Shown: positions 1 through 8,835, counted from the first letter of the stretch. The stretch: 64,000 nt of DNA from Aquimarina spongiae (GCF_900141785.1 NZ_FQYP01000009.1:1-64000), one strand, 5' to 3'. Numbers and translations: made by a program. The notes: generated by a model from the sequence alone, not told the origin.

Positions 1-2651
1 ATTTTGGGAATCTCTCATATGTACTACCACCCAAGGTGACTGTAGCCAATGGCGTAAGTCAGAGTGAGCTCGCCGAACTCTGTTACCAATACAAATACGA
101 TTACAGAAACCGATTGGTTGAAAAGAAGATCCCTGGCAAAGGATGGGAGTATATTGTGTACAACAAACTGGATCAACCGGTCATGACTCAGGATGCGAAT
201 CTAAGGAGTAAAAACCAATGGTTGTTTACCAAATATGACAGACATGGTCGTGTTGCGTATACGGGATTGATTGGTAATAGTAGTGGCCGTATCCCTATGC
301 AAGAATCTGCAGATAACACGGTTGTGTACACCCAACATGAAAGCAAACAAAGCAGTGCACAAACTATAGCGGGTACCACGATATATTATAGTAACAATGC
401 CATCCCACAAGGGATTGCAGAAATCCATACGATCAATTATTATGATGATTACAATTTTGATCGTCATGGTATGGACAAGCCAGCAACTGTATACGGGGTA
501 ACGACTACAGATCAAGTAAGAAGTTTACCTACAGGGACCAAGGTAAGAGTATTGGATACCAATAACTGGATTACCACAGTAACGGCTTATGACAATAAAG
601 GAAGAGCGATTTGGATAGGAAATAGAAACCATTACCTAAGTACCATCGATAAGACTTCGATGAAACTGGACTTTACCGGTAGAGTAGAAGAGACGACTAC
701 CTCCCATGTTAAAAATGGAAGTACACCTTTGATCACAGTAGATACCTTTACCTATGATCATACAGGGAGACTGCTTACCCAAACCCAAAAGATCAATGAT
801 CAGGATGTAGAGTTGATTGTAAACAACACCTATGATGAATTAGGACAACTGGTCAGCAAGAAAGTGGGCGGTACTTCGACTACGCTCAGCACCCAAGGAA
901 CCCTGAGCGGAGCTGAAGGGTTACAGCAAGTAGACTACACCTACAACATCAGAGGATGGTTAAAGACAATCAATGATCCCAATAATCTAGGAGATGATCT
1001 ATTTGCCTTTGGGATCAATTACAATACCACTACAGAGAACTTGTATGCAAGTAAGTTATACAATGGAAATATTAGTGAGACGATTTGGAGAACGGCCAAT
1101 GATAATACCAAAAGAGCCTATGGATACCGTTATGATGCATTAAACCGCTTTGTAGCAGCTACTGATAATGATAACAAATATGTAGTATCTAGTATTACCT
1201 ACGATAAGATGGGGAATATAGAATCCTTAGCTAGAAACGGTTGGCAGAACAGTGCTAGTTATGGCAATATGGATGTATTAGCCTATGACTATGATAGCGG
1301 TAACAAACTCATAAAAGTAACAGATGCTGGAAACAAAGATTACGGCTTTAAAGATGGCACCAATACCAACGATGATTTTGAGTATGATGCTAATGGCAAC
1401 ATGATCATAGACCGCAACAAAGGAATCTCATCCATCACTTATAATTATTTGAATTTACCCGAAACAGTTTCGATAAGCAATAGTGAGGGTACAGGAACAA
1501 TTGCTTATATTTACGACGCCACTGGAGCGAAACAAAAGAAGATCGTAACAGAGGGAAGTTCTATAACAACGGAGTATGCTGGTAACTATGTATACAAAAA
1601 CGGAAATCTGGAGTTCTTTAACCACCCAGAAGGATATATAGAAAAAGAAGCTGATGGGTATAAGTATGTGTATCAATTTAAGGATCATCTGGATAATATC
1701 AGGTTATCCTATAAGGATGCTAACAAAGATGGTGCAATTACCCAGGATGAGATTGTACAAGAAAAGAATTATTATCCTTTTGGACTAGAACATAAAGGAT
1801 ACAATAATACTATTGTTGGTCAGAAGTATAATTATAAACAATATCAGAGTCAAGAATTTACGGAAGATCTTGGTTTGAATACTCATGAATGGAAATATCG
1901 AGTTAGTGATCCCGCTATTGGGAGATTCTGGCAAATAGATCCTTTAGCTGAAGATTATGTTTATAATGGGACTTATAATTTTGCTGAAAATAGAGTTATT
2001 GATGGAAATGAATTAGAGGGTTTAGAATGGACAAGATTTGAGAATCCAGATGGCAGCACACATTACTCAGTTCATTATAAAGTTTTGAACAGTACAACAC
2101 AAGACTCCAAGTATGAAATGAGTAGTAAAGAAGTTAAACAAAATGCTGAATTAATTAAAAGCCAAACAGAAAGCTCTTTTTCTGGAAAAGATGCTGATGG
2201 AAATAATGTTACTGTAAGCGCGACTTATGAAATAGTTGATAGTGTAGAAGATGGTGATTTTTATGTTGATTTTGTAGATAAAGTTGGGATAAAAGGAATT
2301 CCTTCCGAAAATACTCCGATAGCCTTTAGATTAGCGGAAGGTAAGGTTGATGAGATAGGTAATAGTGAATCAAATAGGATACAAATATCTAGTTTTATGA
2401 ATACCAGTGAAGAAGATTTTGCTACGACAGGAGCTCATGAACTGGGGCACACAGTAGGCTTAAGTCATCAAAATGATGAATCAAATACGAGAAATCCAAA
2501 TCCTGTCATAGAGTCAATGGGTAGAGATAACTTAATGCGCAGCCCTCAAAGTTCTGATAAAATAACCCCACAGCAAAGATCTCATATGAGGCAGTTTATA
2601 CCTCGTGCAAGAACAGTTTCGACAATAAAACCTTTAGGAATAGTTAATTAG
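1..2651 (+). CDS. RHS/YD-repeat polymorphic toxin, 3' part, with a zincin metalloprotease tip
   Basis: The frame is open to the left edge, so this is the C-terminal part of a much larger cell-surface RHS protein. It contains YD-type repeats (for example YKYDYRNRLVEKKIPGKGW) and the RHS core signature GRFWQIDPLAEDY, which ends near residue 650. The roughly 200 residues after it differ in character and hold the zinc motif HELGHTVGLSH, the HExxHxxGxxH form of metzincin-type metalloproteases. In this family the core encapsulates the C-terminal toxin tip. I infer a secreted or contact-delivered protease toxin. The next gene starts 5 bp after the stop and is the immunity candidate. No toxin target can be read from the sequence. 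Confidence 0.88.
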   Translation, partial: FGNLSYVLPPKVTVANGVSQSELAELCYQYKYDYRNRLVEKKIPGKGWEYIVYNKLDQPVMTQDANLRSKNQWLFTKYDRHGRVAYTGLIGNSSGRIPMQESADNTVVYTQHESKQSSAQTIAGTTIYYSNNAIPQGIAEIHTINYYDDYNFDRHGMDKPATVYGVTTTDQVRSLPTGTKVRVLDTNNWITTVTAYDNKGRAIWIGNRNHYLSTIDKTSMKLDFTGRVEETTTSHVKNGSTPLITVDTFTYDHTGRLLTQTQKINDQDVELIVNNTYDELGQLVSKKVGGTSTTLSTQGTLSGAEGLQQVDYTYNIRGWLKTINDPNNLGDDLFAFGINYNTTTENLYASKLYNGNISETIWRTANDNTKRAYGYRYDALNRFVAATDNDNKYVVSSITYDKMGNIESLARNGWQNSASYGNMDVLAYDYDSGNKLIKVTDAGNKDYGFKDGTNTNDDFEYDANGNMIIDRNKGISSITYNYLNLPETVSISNSEGTGTIAYIYDATGAKQKKIVTEGSSITTEYAGNYVYKNGNLEFFNHPEGYIEKEADGYKYVYQFKDHLDNIRLSYKDANKDGAITQDEIVQEKNYYPFGLEHKGYNNTIVGQKYNYKQYQSQEFTEDLGLNTHEWKYRVSDPAIGRFWQIDPLAEDYVYNGTYNFAENRVIDGNELEGLEWTRFENPDGSTHYSVHYKVLNSTTQDSKYEMSSKEVKQNAELIKSQTESSFSGKDADGNNVTVSATYEIVDSVEDGDFYVDFVDKVGIKGIPSENTPIAFRLAEGKVDEIGNSESNRIQISSFMNTSEEDFATTGAHELGHTVGLSHQNDESNTRNPNPVIESMGRDNLMRSPQSSDKITPQQRSHMRQFIPRARTVSTIKPLGIVN

Positions 2652-2656
2652 AAAAA

Positions 2657-3076
2657 ATGAAGAAAATTATTACAGCCCTATTTTTTGTGATTTTTATTTA
2701 TAATTGTGGTGTAAGCCAAAATTATTCTATTGATTATAATAACTCTGAACCTAGTGATAAGCAGGAATCAGTCATAAATGAAATAAAAAAAGACAACGAA
2801 ATATTGCTTTTTTTTGATGGGGGTTATGTAAATGATAAAATCCAACTTTTTGCAGATGGCACTCAAGTTTTTGAAGACATAATATCCACGGATAACACTT
2901 TAGGTGTTGCAAAAGATTATAAATTACTTAATTCTATTAAAAAAATTAGGATTAAGATCAATGATAATATAGATATAAGTTTAGATGTAAAAAAAGAGTA
3001 TTCTTTTATTAATATAGATAAGAAAAAAGAAAAAATTCAAGTGGAATATAGAAAGTTTTATAAATCATATCAATAA
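2657..3076 (+). CDS. Small exported protein, candidate immunity protein to the RHS zincin toxin
   Basis: This 139-residue protein begins MKKIITALFFVIFIYNC, a Sec signal peptide possibly followed by a lipidated cysteine at residue 17. The mature part is lysine-rich and probably beta-rich, and I recognise no domain. It starts 5 bp after the toxin stop codon, the usual place for an immunity gene in polymorphic toxin loci. Export to the periplasm would fit neutralising a protease that acts outside the cytoplasm. The function is inferred from position only. Confidence 0.55.
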   Translation: MKKIITALFFVIFIYNCGVSQNYSIDYNNSEPSDKQESVINEIKKDNEILLFFDGGYVNDKIQLFADGTQVFEDIISTDNTLGVAKDYKLLNSIKKIRIKINDNIDISLDVKKEYSFINIDKKKEKIQVEYRKFYKSYQ

Positions 3077-3114
3077 AAACATTTCCTCTGCTAGCGCTAA
3101 TCTTTTACTAGTGC

Positions 3115-3179
3115 TGGGTATGAGTAAGATACAAAACCCGATAGCGCGGATTTGCAATCCGTGCCCAGTATGAGTAAGA
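3115..3179. repeat. REP-like palindrome with flanking GTATGAGTAAGA repeats
   Basis: A short palindrome, GGATTTGCAATCC (3148-3160), sits between two copies of a GTATGAGTAAGA-type sequence (near 3117 and 3168). An inverted relative, CACGGATCGCAAATCCACG, lies at 3391-3409. They border a transposase remnant, which suggests REP/BIME-type repeats of a REP-associated transposase. Confidence 0.5.
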
Positions 3180-3196
3180 ACTATTGGTAAATATAG

Positions 3197-3227
3197 AAAC
3201 AGCTACTATAATGTAGCTGTTTTTTTA
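3197..3227 (+). terminator. Rho-independent terminator
   Basis: AAACAGCTAC and GTAGCTGTTT form a 10-bp stem around a 6-nt loop, followed by a T run. It would end the RHS toxin/immunity transcript. Confidence 0.7.
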
Positions 3228-3234
3228 TTAAACA

Positions 3235-3369
3235 AAAATAGAATATATTCATCGTAACCCTGTTGTTAAGAAAATTGTTGTAGCACCGAAGGATTATGTA
3301 TTTAGTTCTGCAAGAAATTATGCAGATTTAGATCATGAGTTAGACATTGTCGTTTTACCTTTGTTTTGA
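3235..3369 (+). pseudogene. C-terminal remnant of a REP-associated tyrosine transposase (IS200-like, Y1_Tnp)
   Basis: No start or N-terminal half remains. An open stretch of about 44 codons ending in TGA reads EYIHRNPVVKKIVVAPKDY, then VFSSARNYADL. This matches the familiar end of RAYT transposases (YIHNNPV..GLV..PEDY..SSA). The catalytic HUH and Tyr part is missing, so it cannot be active. REP-like palindromes on both sides agree with the identification. Confidence 0.7.
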
Positions 3370-3568
3370 AGAAGACAGTACCTTATGTGGCACGGATCGC
3401 AAATCCACGCTGTCGGAACAGAACAAGCTATATTTTTGATAGCTTTAGCTATTTTCGATATTTTTTATATCGTTAAGTATTTTGTACTACCACAAATTAA
3501 AAAGCAAAAAGAATGAATCTCTATTGCTCCAATAACACAAACTTGTAATTCGTGCGATAAAGAAATAT

Positions 3569-3602
3569 AAAAGCCGGTAACACTAATTTTACTGGCTTTT
3601 TT
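3569..3602 (+). terminator. Terminator-like hairpin
   Basis: AAAAGCC(g)GTAA pairs with TTAC(t)GGCTTTT, one mismatch, followed by T residues. Confidence 0.5.
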
Positions 3603-3634
3603 GATTTATACAGTTTTATAGAAGGGTAAAAAAC

Positions 3635-3663
3635 AAACAGCCACTATCCAGCGGCTGTTTTTT
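3635..3663 (+). terminator. Terminator-like hairpin
   Basis: AAACAGCC and GGCTGTTT form an 8-bp stem followed by a T run. It is one of four hairpins in a gene-poor 1.1-kb stretch (3077-4192) that otherwise holds only the transposase remnant and REP-like repeats. Confidence 0.5.
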
Positions 3664-3880
3664 ATGACGATATGCGATCTTGGGGATCAATATGTTGAGG
3701 CTGGACTTATGTTTCTTTTTAGAGGCAACATTGGGTTACTTACTTTATGTTTCACAAAACCAAACCGTTTTTTCGTTTCTATAGTATAAAAGTAGGTGAT
3801 CCATTGTCTATAAATGGTTGATTTAGGGTCAAACCCGATTTGCTGTAGACGAATGGTAGGATTGCTGTCGATAAAACAAA

Positions 3881-3915
3881 AAATAGCGTGGAGTATGCAT
3901 CCACGCTATTTATTT
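3881..3915. terminator. Strong bidirectional terminator hairpin
   Basis: AAATAGCGTGGA and TCCACGCTATTT form a perfect 12-bp stem around a 7-nt loop, with A-rich and T-rich flanks. Confidence 0.55.
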
Positions 3916-4192
3916 CACCAACTCTATTTAAAAACAAAACTCGCCACCTTATCGATGAATCGAATGCGAACAAGCAGCGGGCAGTTCTTTTATAAATTTA
4001 ATAATCGAAGGAAGGTGTACTCTAAATACATTTTTTAAAATCATCATTGCTTTTTTATATATAACGCTTGATTGCTTGTTGCACCTACCCCCAAACATCA
4101 AAAAAAGTAATAAACGATTATATCACAAACAGTTAACGATTTGGTAAAGTCGATAAGCCCAGTAATGATGTAATTTTACGCGCCCAAAAATA

Positions 4193-4483
4193 ATGGCTAT
4201 GAAAAAGAAAATGCTGCGGCCTTTGCACTATAGGTCACGTTTGGATACCATGATAGAAATGAGCTATAAGGATAGCAATGCGTTGATCGCAAAAGACCTT
4301 GACGACAATGTCTTCTTTTTGTGTAATGGCATATATCTGGTAAATGGCCAATTGCAATCTCAATCCCTGACTGCCTTAAAAAATACCTTCACAAAAGTGA
4401 TCAATCAATCCAAATGGTGCGAGTTTGATGGTAAAATCTATGACTTTACCTCATCAAACACGCTTTTATCATCTAAAACGTGA
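4193..4483 (+). CDS. Hypothetical protein, 96 residues
   Basis: This is a small soluble protein with an N-terminal basic stretch (MAMKKKMLRPLHYRSR) and no domain I recognise. The ATG is clear, but the upstream region is gene-poor. It may be a remnant or a lineage-specific gene. There is no functional evidence. Confidence 0.4.
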   Translation: MAMKKKMLRPLHYRSRLDTMIEMSYKDSNALIAKDLDDNVFFLCNGIYLVNGQLQSQSLTALKNTFTKVINQSKWCEFDGKIYDFTSSNTLLSSKT

Positions 4484-4548
4484 GATAGAAGGTAAAAAAA
4501 CAGAAATCTTGTATCTTGTGGGAGAACATGATATAAATTCACATCCTT

Positions 4549-5052
4549 TTGAACAGAAAAGAACTTCTTTGGCTACTAGGGTCAATTATTGCAATAGGCA
4601 TTTTCAATTTTATCTTATTGGGATGGGATAGCTTAAAGAATACAGCACATACCGATATTAATATCTACGATACTTATTTTGTACTTCCTAAGTCATTCTT
4701 CTTTATTCTCTATTTTGTATTATTTCTTTTTCTGGTATACCTGGTTAGGGTACTAGCAAAACGGTTCAGGAATATGTTTGGGAATGTGGTTTTCATGATC
4801 ACAACGATATCTTTTATCGTGATGCTTACTTTTGTTATAGGAATAGGGCAAGAAATCATTCGACATGATAATACGCATGATGGATTAGTAACTCATGATC
4901 CTGTAAAGGATTTTATGACTATAGTTTTTAATGTCGTACGAATATTGCAAGCTCTGTTATGTGTATTCTTAGCATTTACAGGAATCCAAACTGGGAAGAT
5001 ACTATCTTTAAAAAAAATGGCTAATGCAACTCCCGATCAAAAATCGCAATAA
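4549..5052 (+). CDS. Integral membrane protein with four predicted helices
   Basis: The 167 residues contain hydrophobic helices near 6-25, 46-67, 80-102 and 126-148. A conserved-looking segment, TDINIYDTYFVLP, lies between helices 1 and 2. No in-frame ATG is available near the N-terminus because an upstream ATG at 4528 is stopped at once, so TTG at 4549 is the best start. The last 32 bases overlap the convergent gene at 5021-5677. The function is unknown. Confidence 0.6.
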   Translation: MNRKELLWLLGSIIAIGIFNFILLGWDSLKNTAHTDINIYDTYFVLPKSFFFILYFVLFLFLVYLVRVLAKRFRNMFGNVVFMITTISFIVMLTFVIGIGQEIIRHDNTHDGLVTHDPVKDFMTIVFNVVRILQALLCVFLAFTGIQTGKILSLKKMANATPDQKSQ

Positions 5053-5677
5053 TACTATCGCATTGTGTAATTCCTTTTTCGGTGGCATCCATCTGTATCT
5101 TATAACTGCCCGCCAGGCTTTGTACGATTCTTTTTAGGAGTTTTTCATCTTCAAAGGGAAATTCATTACTTCTCATTTTGTCAAAATCGGCATGGTAGAT
5201 ATAGTACTTACCCAGATATTCTTTATGGATAATTTCTTGCCGTTCATACGCTTTTAGGATAGTATGCAAATCGGCAGAATAGTATTTTTGGATGGCCGAT
5301 TTGAGTTTCAGATCCTCAAAAAGGGTAAGATCTCCAGAATTGATCAAGGTATTGTAGGTAACATCCTGGGGTACAAACTCCACCAAATTAGAGATCTGAA
5401 ACACCTTCCTGATGATGCTCATTTTTTGTGGCGAATCGGTATTGAGATGTGGTATAATCTCGTTGGTACTTTTTTGAAAATCGGTTAGGGTTTGCAGGTT
5501 GTTCTCTAGTGTCTTTTTATCGGTTTGGATATCGTTTTTTAGGTTGGTGAGGTAAGCGGCTCTTAGGTCTCGATCTTTTAACCGTTCAGAATATTTATTA
5601 AGACTAAAAGCAATAGTAATCCCTATGATCACGATTAGGGTTTCCCCCAACGCGTATCTCCAATTGATTTTTTTCAT
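5021..5677 (-). CDS. DUF6090-type membrane-anchored protein
   Basis: The 218-residue protein begins MKKINWRYALGETLIVIIG, a basic N-terminus and one membrane helix (residues 10-27), followed by a helical, charged cytoplasmic or periplasmic domain. The EtLIVIIGItIAFsLN pattern is the hallmark I know from DUF6090 proteins of Bacteroidota. It lies just outside the left attachment site. Before integration it would have followed the ABC/M1 peptidase gene on the same strand, separated by the terminator that became attB. Confidence 0.6.
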   Translation of the reverse strand: MKKINWRYALGETLIVIIGITIAFSLNKYSERLKDRDLRAAYLTNLKNDIQTDKKTLENNLQTLTDFQKSTNEIIPHLNTDSPQKMSIIRKVFQISNLVEFVPQDVTYNTLINSGDLTLFEDLKLKSAIQKYYSADLHTILKAYERQEIIHKEYLGKYYIYHADFDKMRSNEFPFEDEKLLKRIVQSLAGSYKIQMDATEKGITQCDSIIAIFDRELH

Positions 5678-5731
5678 ATTCCCAAAGATGATTTACTGCT
5701 TTAAGGTAGTAATTTATCATGACATGCATAT

Positions 5732-5768
5732 AACAAAAAACACGATCAAAGCAGCGCTCTTTGATCGT
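5732..5768. repeat. attL: left copy of the 37-bp attachment core
   Basis: The sequence AACAAAAAACACGATCAAAG and the following 17 bases recur without mismatch at 39192-39228. It contains the stem ACGATCAAAG / CTTTGATCGT around the loop CAGCGCT. After ...GATCGT the left copy continues TTTATC, so it keeps only the 10-bp stem. Confidence 0.88.
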
Positions 5769-5815
5769 TTATCTTATAATTAAAAATCAGATAGTTATAA
5801 TGAGTTTCTAGAAAA

Positions 5816-5837
5816 TTCGATAACTTTTCGATAACAA
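5816..5837. repeat. Left arm-type repeat: TTCGATAAC twice
   Basis: Two 9-bp units, TTCGATAAC, are separated by TT. The same 22 bases occur at 39042-39063 next to the integrase start. Location 48 bp from attL and near the other end 129 bp from attR is as expected for arm sites of a tyrosine recombinase. Confidence 0.6.
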
Positions 5838-6120
5838 TTTTCAAAAAAGTACTTATTTAACTTTAAATCTTAATCCCCCACACCCCCTAATAATCTTAAC
5901 AGGAAAAACTGTAATTAGGTCACAAAAACGCACAATTTTTATTCAAAAATTCCGCCTTTTTGAGTTGTTATTGTTTTGACAAAAATATGAATAGTTTATA
6001 ACCAGTATAGAGACACGCAAAATTTGGGTATTTATCGATTAAGCGAATTACAGAAAGCAAGAAATTTCCTTATTTATTTATAATTTTATTTTTACACTAA
6101 CTTTTCAATAATTTTTGTAT

Positions 6121-6237
6121 TTCTGTATTTTTAATAGAAAAGTAGATGTAATCAACTGAAAAACAGGTGTGTATATAAAATACAGAAAAAAATACAAAAA
6201 ATACAGAAATACAGAATTTTGTAATATCCTATATTTG
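6121..6237 (+). promoter_or_regulatory. TACAGAA repeat cluster and promoter of the first lipoprotein gene
   Basis: The stretch 5769-6284 has no gene. It contains TTCTGTATTT at 6121, TACAGAA at 6181 and TACAGAAATACAGAA at 6202-6216, followed by TATATTTG at 6230-6237, a perfect TAnnTTTG -7 element 48 bp before the lipoprotein ATG. The repeats occupy the -33 region, so a regulator binding there would control the promoter. The same 15-mer recurs at 37699-37713 near the other end. Confidence 0.5.
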
Positions 6238-6284
6238 TTATTATTACTTACCCCTAGAATATTCAAACCCTTAAATATTTTAAA

Positions 6285-6452
6285 ATGAAAAAGACATTGC
6301 TACTATTGTTTTTTATTGGCTTATCCATATCTAGTTGCGAAACTTCTAATACTAATGAGGAAATTGGTCTCGAAATTCTGGATCCCTATTCTACAGGACA
6401 AGGTGAAGTTGGTGATCCTTCTGACGATGATGATGAAGAGGGAGGAGCTTAG
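6285..6452 (+). CDS. Small acidic lipoprotein, module 1
   Basis: The 55-residue protein begins MKKTLLLLFFIGLSISSC, a lipoprotein signal with lipobox SISSC. It continues ETSNTNEEIGLEILDPYSTG and ends in an acidic tail, DDDDEEGGA. It resembles the lipoprotein at 7702 (SCET..SNEEI, YST.QG). Export to the outer or inner membrane is expected. Its place beside attL, ahead of a membrane protein, suggests a prophage cargo function such as superinfection exclusion; this is inference. Confidence 0.65.
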   Translation: MKKTLLLLFFIGLSISSCETSNTNEEIGLEILDPYSTGQGEVGDPSDDDDEEGGA

Positions 6453-6505
6453 TTAGATTAAACAATAATCGCTGAACGAATATGACTTAATACTCTTTTA
6501 ACCAG

Positions 6506-7318
6506 ATGCTTGATTTAATAAAGACGTTTTTTGAAACTTCAAAAGAAAGGATAAAAAATCCATTAATTGGCACATTTATCATTTCTTGGATAGCAATTAA
6601 CTGGAGACCTATAGCCGTGTTTTTGTTTTCTGAACACACAATAGAAAATAGGATTGAACATATTATATCTTCCTACTCTTCATATTGGTCTTTAGTCTTG
6701 TATCCATCTTTTTTAGCAATCGCTTATGTAATTATTCTTCCCTACTTCATGCTGTTAATAGATGAATTGACAAAATTTTCTACTCTAGCACGGAAAAGAA
6801 ATGCACTGAATAATGTCCTTTCCGAATATGATGGTAAATTACAGATTGCAAAGTTAGAAAGTGAATTAGAGAATATCAAAGCAGGAAGAAGAGATGTGTC
6901 GGATTTGAATGATGAGATAGAACGTCTAAGAAATCAATTAGATGAAAGAGAAAACTCTATAGATGATTTAAGTAGGAAATTAGAGAATCGGGAAAACAGT
7001 CACGCAGAATTTAGATCTCACGTTTTTGATATAGCAAATAAAGGTTATTCGGAAAAAGAACTTAAAGAATTTGCTTTTGAAAAGGAATACGAATGGTTTA
7101 AAAAGGATTCATTGTTCAGAGACTTTTTAGATAATGGTACCAGCATCGTTCGATCTAATTCTTTTCCCCCAGATGTAGATGATGGTACAATTCAGGCATA
7201 TATTGATTATGATCTTGTCAATCGAATTGCGAAGGGCAATAATATAGCATATGTCTTTTCAAGTAAAGGAAGACAATTATGGGATAGAGTGATCGAAGAT
7301 AATGCTGATCTGGATTAA
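6506..7318 (+). CDS. Membrane protein with coiled coil, module 1 partner
   Basis: The 270-residue protein has two hydrophobic segments (about residues 21-40 and 61-86), a long charged coiled coil (about 105-165, with LESELENIK and RLRNQLDERE heptads) and a C-terminal globular part. Its N-terminus, SKERIKNPLIGTFIISWIAI, has the look of a recurrent family of membrane-anchored proteins found in prophages and defence islands, but I cannot name a Pfam family. It lies 53 bp after the lipoprotein gene and is probably co-transcribed. Confidence 0.6.
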   Translation: MLDLIKTFFETSKERIKNPLIGTFIISWIAINWRPIAVFLFSEHTIENRIEHIISSYSSYWSLVLYPSFLAIAYVIILPYFMLLIDELTKFSTLARKRNALNNVLSEYDGKLQIAKLESELENIKAGRRDVSDLNDEIERLRNQLDERENSIDDLSRKLENRENSHAEFRSHVFDIANKGYSEKELKEFAFEKEYEWFKKDSLFRDFLDNGTSIVRSNSFPPDVDDGTIQAYIDYDLVNRIAKGNNIAYVFSSKGRQLWDRVIEDNADLD

Positions 7319-7701
7319 TTTATTCTATCGTAAAAAGATAAAATTCTTTATACTTGATACAAATTAATCCCACCTTAAAGTTTATCATTTAATAAATGAT
7401 AAAATACGGTTTTCATGTTTCCTTATCTCACAAAGATCCAAAGTAACAAATTACGGAAAACCGTAATAAAATTAGGACTTAACAAGGATTTGGTGTGACA
7501 CATTTTTAAAAAGTTTTGTGGTTTTTCCGTATTCGGTTAATGGGGAATAATCCCTAAATTTGAATTCTAAAAACGGTACAAGTACCATGAATTATTATTT
7601 ATGTACTATGGTTAATTGCCGATGCACTAAAGAATAGAAATTTCCTGATTTTCTTGATTCTCGATGCTTTATCTTTGAGGGAATCTTAAAAATTGAGCAA
7701 A
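7319..7701 (+). promoter_or_regulatory. Intergenic region with palindrome and promoter of module 2
   Basis: There is no gene in these 380 bases. A 23-bp near-perfect palindrome, TTTATCATTTA-a-TAAATGATAAA, lies at 7381-7403 and could end the upstream transcript or bind a regulator. TATCTTTG at 7670-7677 is a perfect TAnnTTTG -7 element, 25 bp ahead of the second lipoprotein ATG. Confidence 0.45.
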
Positions 7702-7878
7702 ATGAGAAAATTATTTTTTAGTCTATTGATCATAGTTGGAGCCTTATTCATGGTAAGTTGCGAAACACCAGAAAGCAATGAAGAGATTTCACAAATTGAA
7801 CTTTATTCAACAGAACAAGGAGATAATATCAACACAAGCGGTTCAGGAAACGAAGAATCGGACAACGGAGAAGAATAG
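7702..7878 (+). CDS. Small acidic lipoprotein, module 2
   Basis: The ATG at 7702 gives MRKLFFSLLIIVGALFMVSC, a lipoprotein signal with lipobox FMVSC, then ETPESNEEISQ and an acidic, Ser/Gly-rich tail ending in NGEE. A TTG three codons upstream is possible but unnecessary. It is a diverged paralogue of the 6285 lipoprotein and, like it, precedes a membrane protein. Duplication of this module at the element end points to a cargo role. Confidence 0.65.
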   Translation: MRKLFFSLLIIVGALFMVSCETPESNEEISQIELYSTEQGDNINTSGSGNEESDNGEE

Positions 7879-8587
7879 CACAAATTTCATATACTACTTT
7901 TTGGCGGTAGTCTGTTCTATCGCCTTTTTTACTTATGAGTTTATTCCTCAGAACTCTCAAGAATTTAAAGATGCGTTAGCAGCTCATAAATCTGCAAAAG
8001 CTGAACGCACAAAAGCATTAAATGCATTAAAAAAGAGCCAGGAAGGAACTCCTTTATATAATGAATACTATAAACAAAAGGTAAAAACTGACCGTGCGTT
8101 TGAAGCCTATAGAATAGCTGAACAAAAAGAACACTTCTTGGCATTCGATAATCTTAAACAGTTTCTAGGGGAGTTTGGTTGGGCTTTAGGACTTTTCATC
8201 TATTCATTGTTTAATGTTTTTGTTACTTTTTTACGAAAAGAGAAAAAGTGGCCCGGTGAAATCGCGCTCCATGGAACTTTAATTTTCATATCATTTTATT
8301 TTATAGCATATTGCTTCAAGATGAAAGACTTTGAAGCTTATCAATACATAGTTTCTGCATTTTTAATGTCATGCTTTATTGTCACCGCTACGTATTATTT
8401 AGTACGCTATAAGAATCAATATATATCTAGTCTCAGAAGAAACAATGAAAGACTGTTAAGGAATATTAAAAGAGCGACTAGGTTCATTGTTAGAGATACA
8501 AGAAAAGACTGGGTGCCGGAAGAAAAAAATATTGAATATACAAAACAGATAGCTGAATTTAATAATTCGTTAGAACCCCTAGAATAA
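7778..8587 (+). CDS. Membrane protein, module 2 partner; start uncertain
   Basis: From ATG 7778 the frame gives 269 residues, but its first 34 codons overlap the lipoprotein gene in another frame. The recognisable protein begins near FIYYFLAVVCSIAFFTYEF (membrane helix about 37-55), where no ATG exists, so either the overlap is real or a rare start is used. A charged helical stretch follows, then three more hydrophobic segments (about 135-151, 164-182, 192-208) and a basic C-terminus. The function is unknown. Confidence 0.55.
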   Translation: MKRFHKLNFIQQNKEIISTQAVQETKNRTTEKNSTNFIYYFLAVVCSIAFFTYEFIPQNSQEFKDALAAHKSAKAERTKALNALKKSQEGTPLYNEYYKQKVKTDRAFEAYRIAEQKEHFLAFDNLKQFLGEFGWALGLFIYSLFNVFVTFLRKEKKWPGEIALHGTLIFISFYFIAYCFKMKDFEAYQYIVSAFLMSCFIVTATYYLVRYKNQYISSLRRNNERLLRNIKRATRFIVRDTRKDWVPEEKNIEYTKQIAEFNNSLEPLE

Positions 8588-8595
8588 AATTAGAT

Positions 8596-8835
8596 ATGAA
8601 ATTTAAGAATTTGGTAGATGAACTTCATAAACGTTCAGAGTTTTATGATGATGACATCCTACAGGAATTGGAGGGGCATTTAATAAAGGATCTTGAAGAG
8701 AATATTAAGCAAGATGATAAAAGGCGCTCTGAAATGATAGAGAAAATTAGGGATAACAAAATTGATTTATCAATATTGAAAAACACCATCCTGACTAAGT
8801 ATAATTCAAAAATAAAGCTAAACGATATTAGTTAA
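8596..8835 (+). CDS. Small charged helical protein, 79 residues
   Basis: A highly charged, probably all-helical protein without cysteines or membrane segments. It follows the membrane protein by 8 bp and so belongs to module 2. Its stop overlaps the stop region of the convergent repressor gene by 4 bases. The function is unknown. Confidence 0.5.
   Translation: MKFKNLVDELHKRSEFYDDDILQELEGHLIKDLEENIKQDDKRRSEMIEKIRDNKIDLSILKNTILTKYNSKIKLNDIS

Noticed and set aside
3397..3416. Possible tRNA-like or CRISPR-like repeats in the 3.1-3.6 kb stretch
   Set aside because: Only two or three diverged copies, no regular spacing, and a transposase remnant next to them; REP-like repeats explain them better.
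6506..8587. Assignment of the membrane proteins to a named defence system
   Set aside because: Topology suggests it but no catalytic or sensor domain is visible; naming a system would be guesswork.
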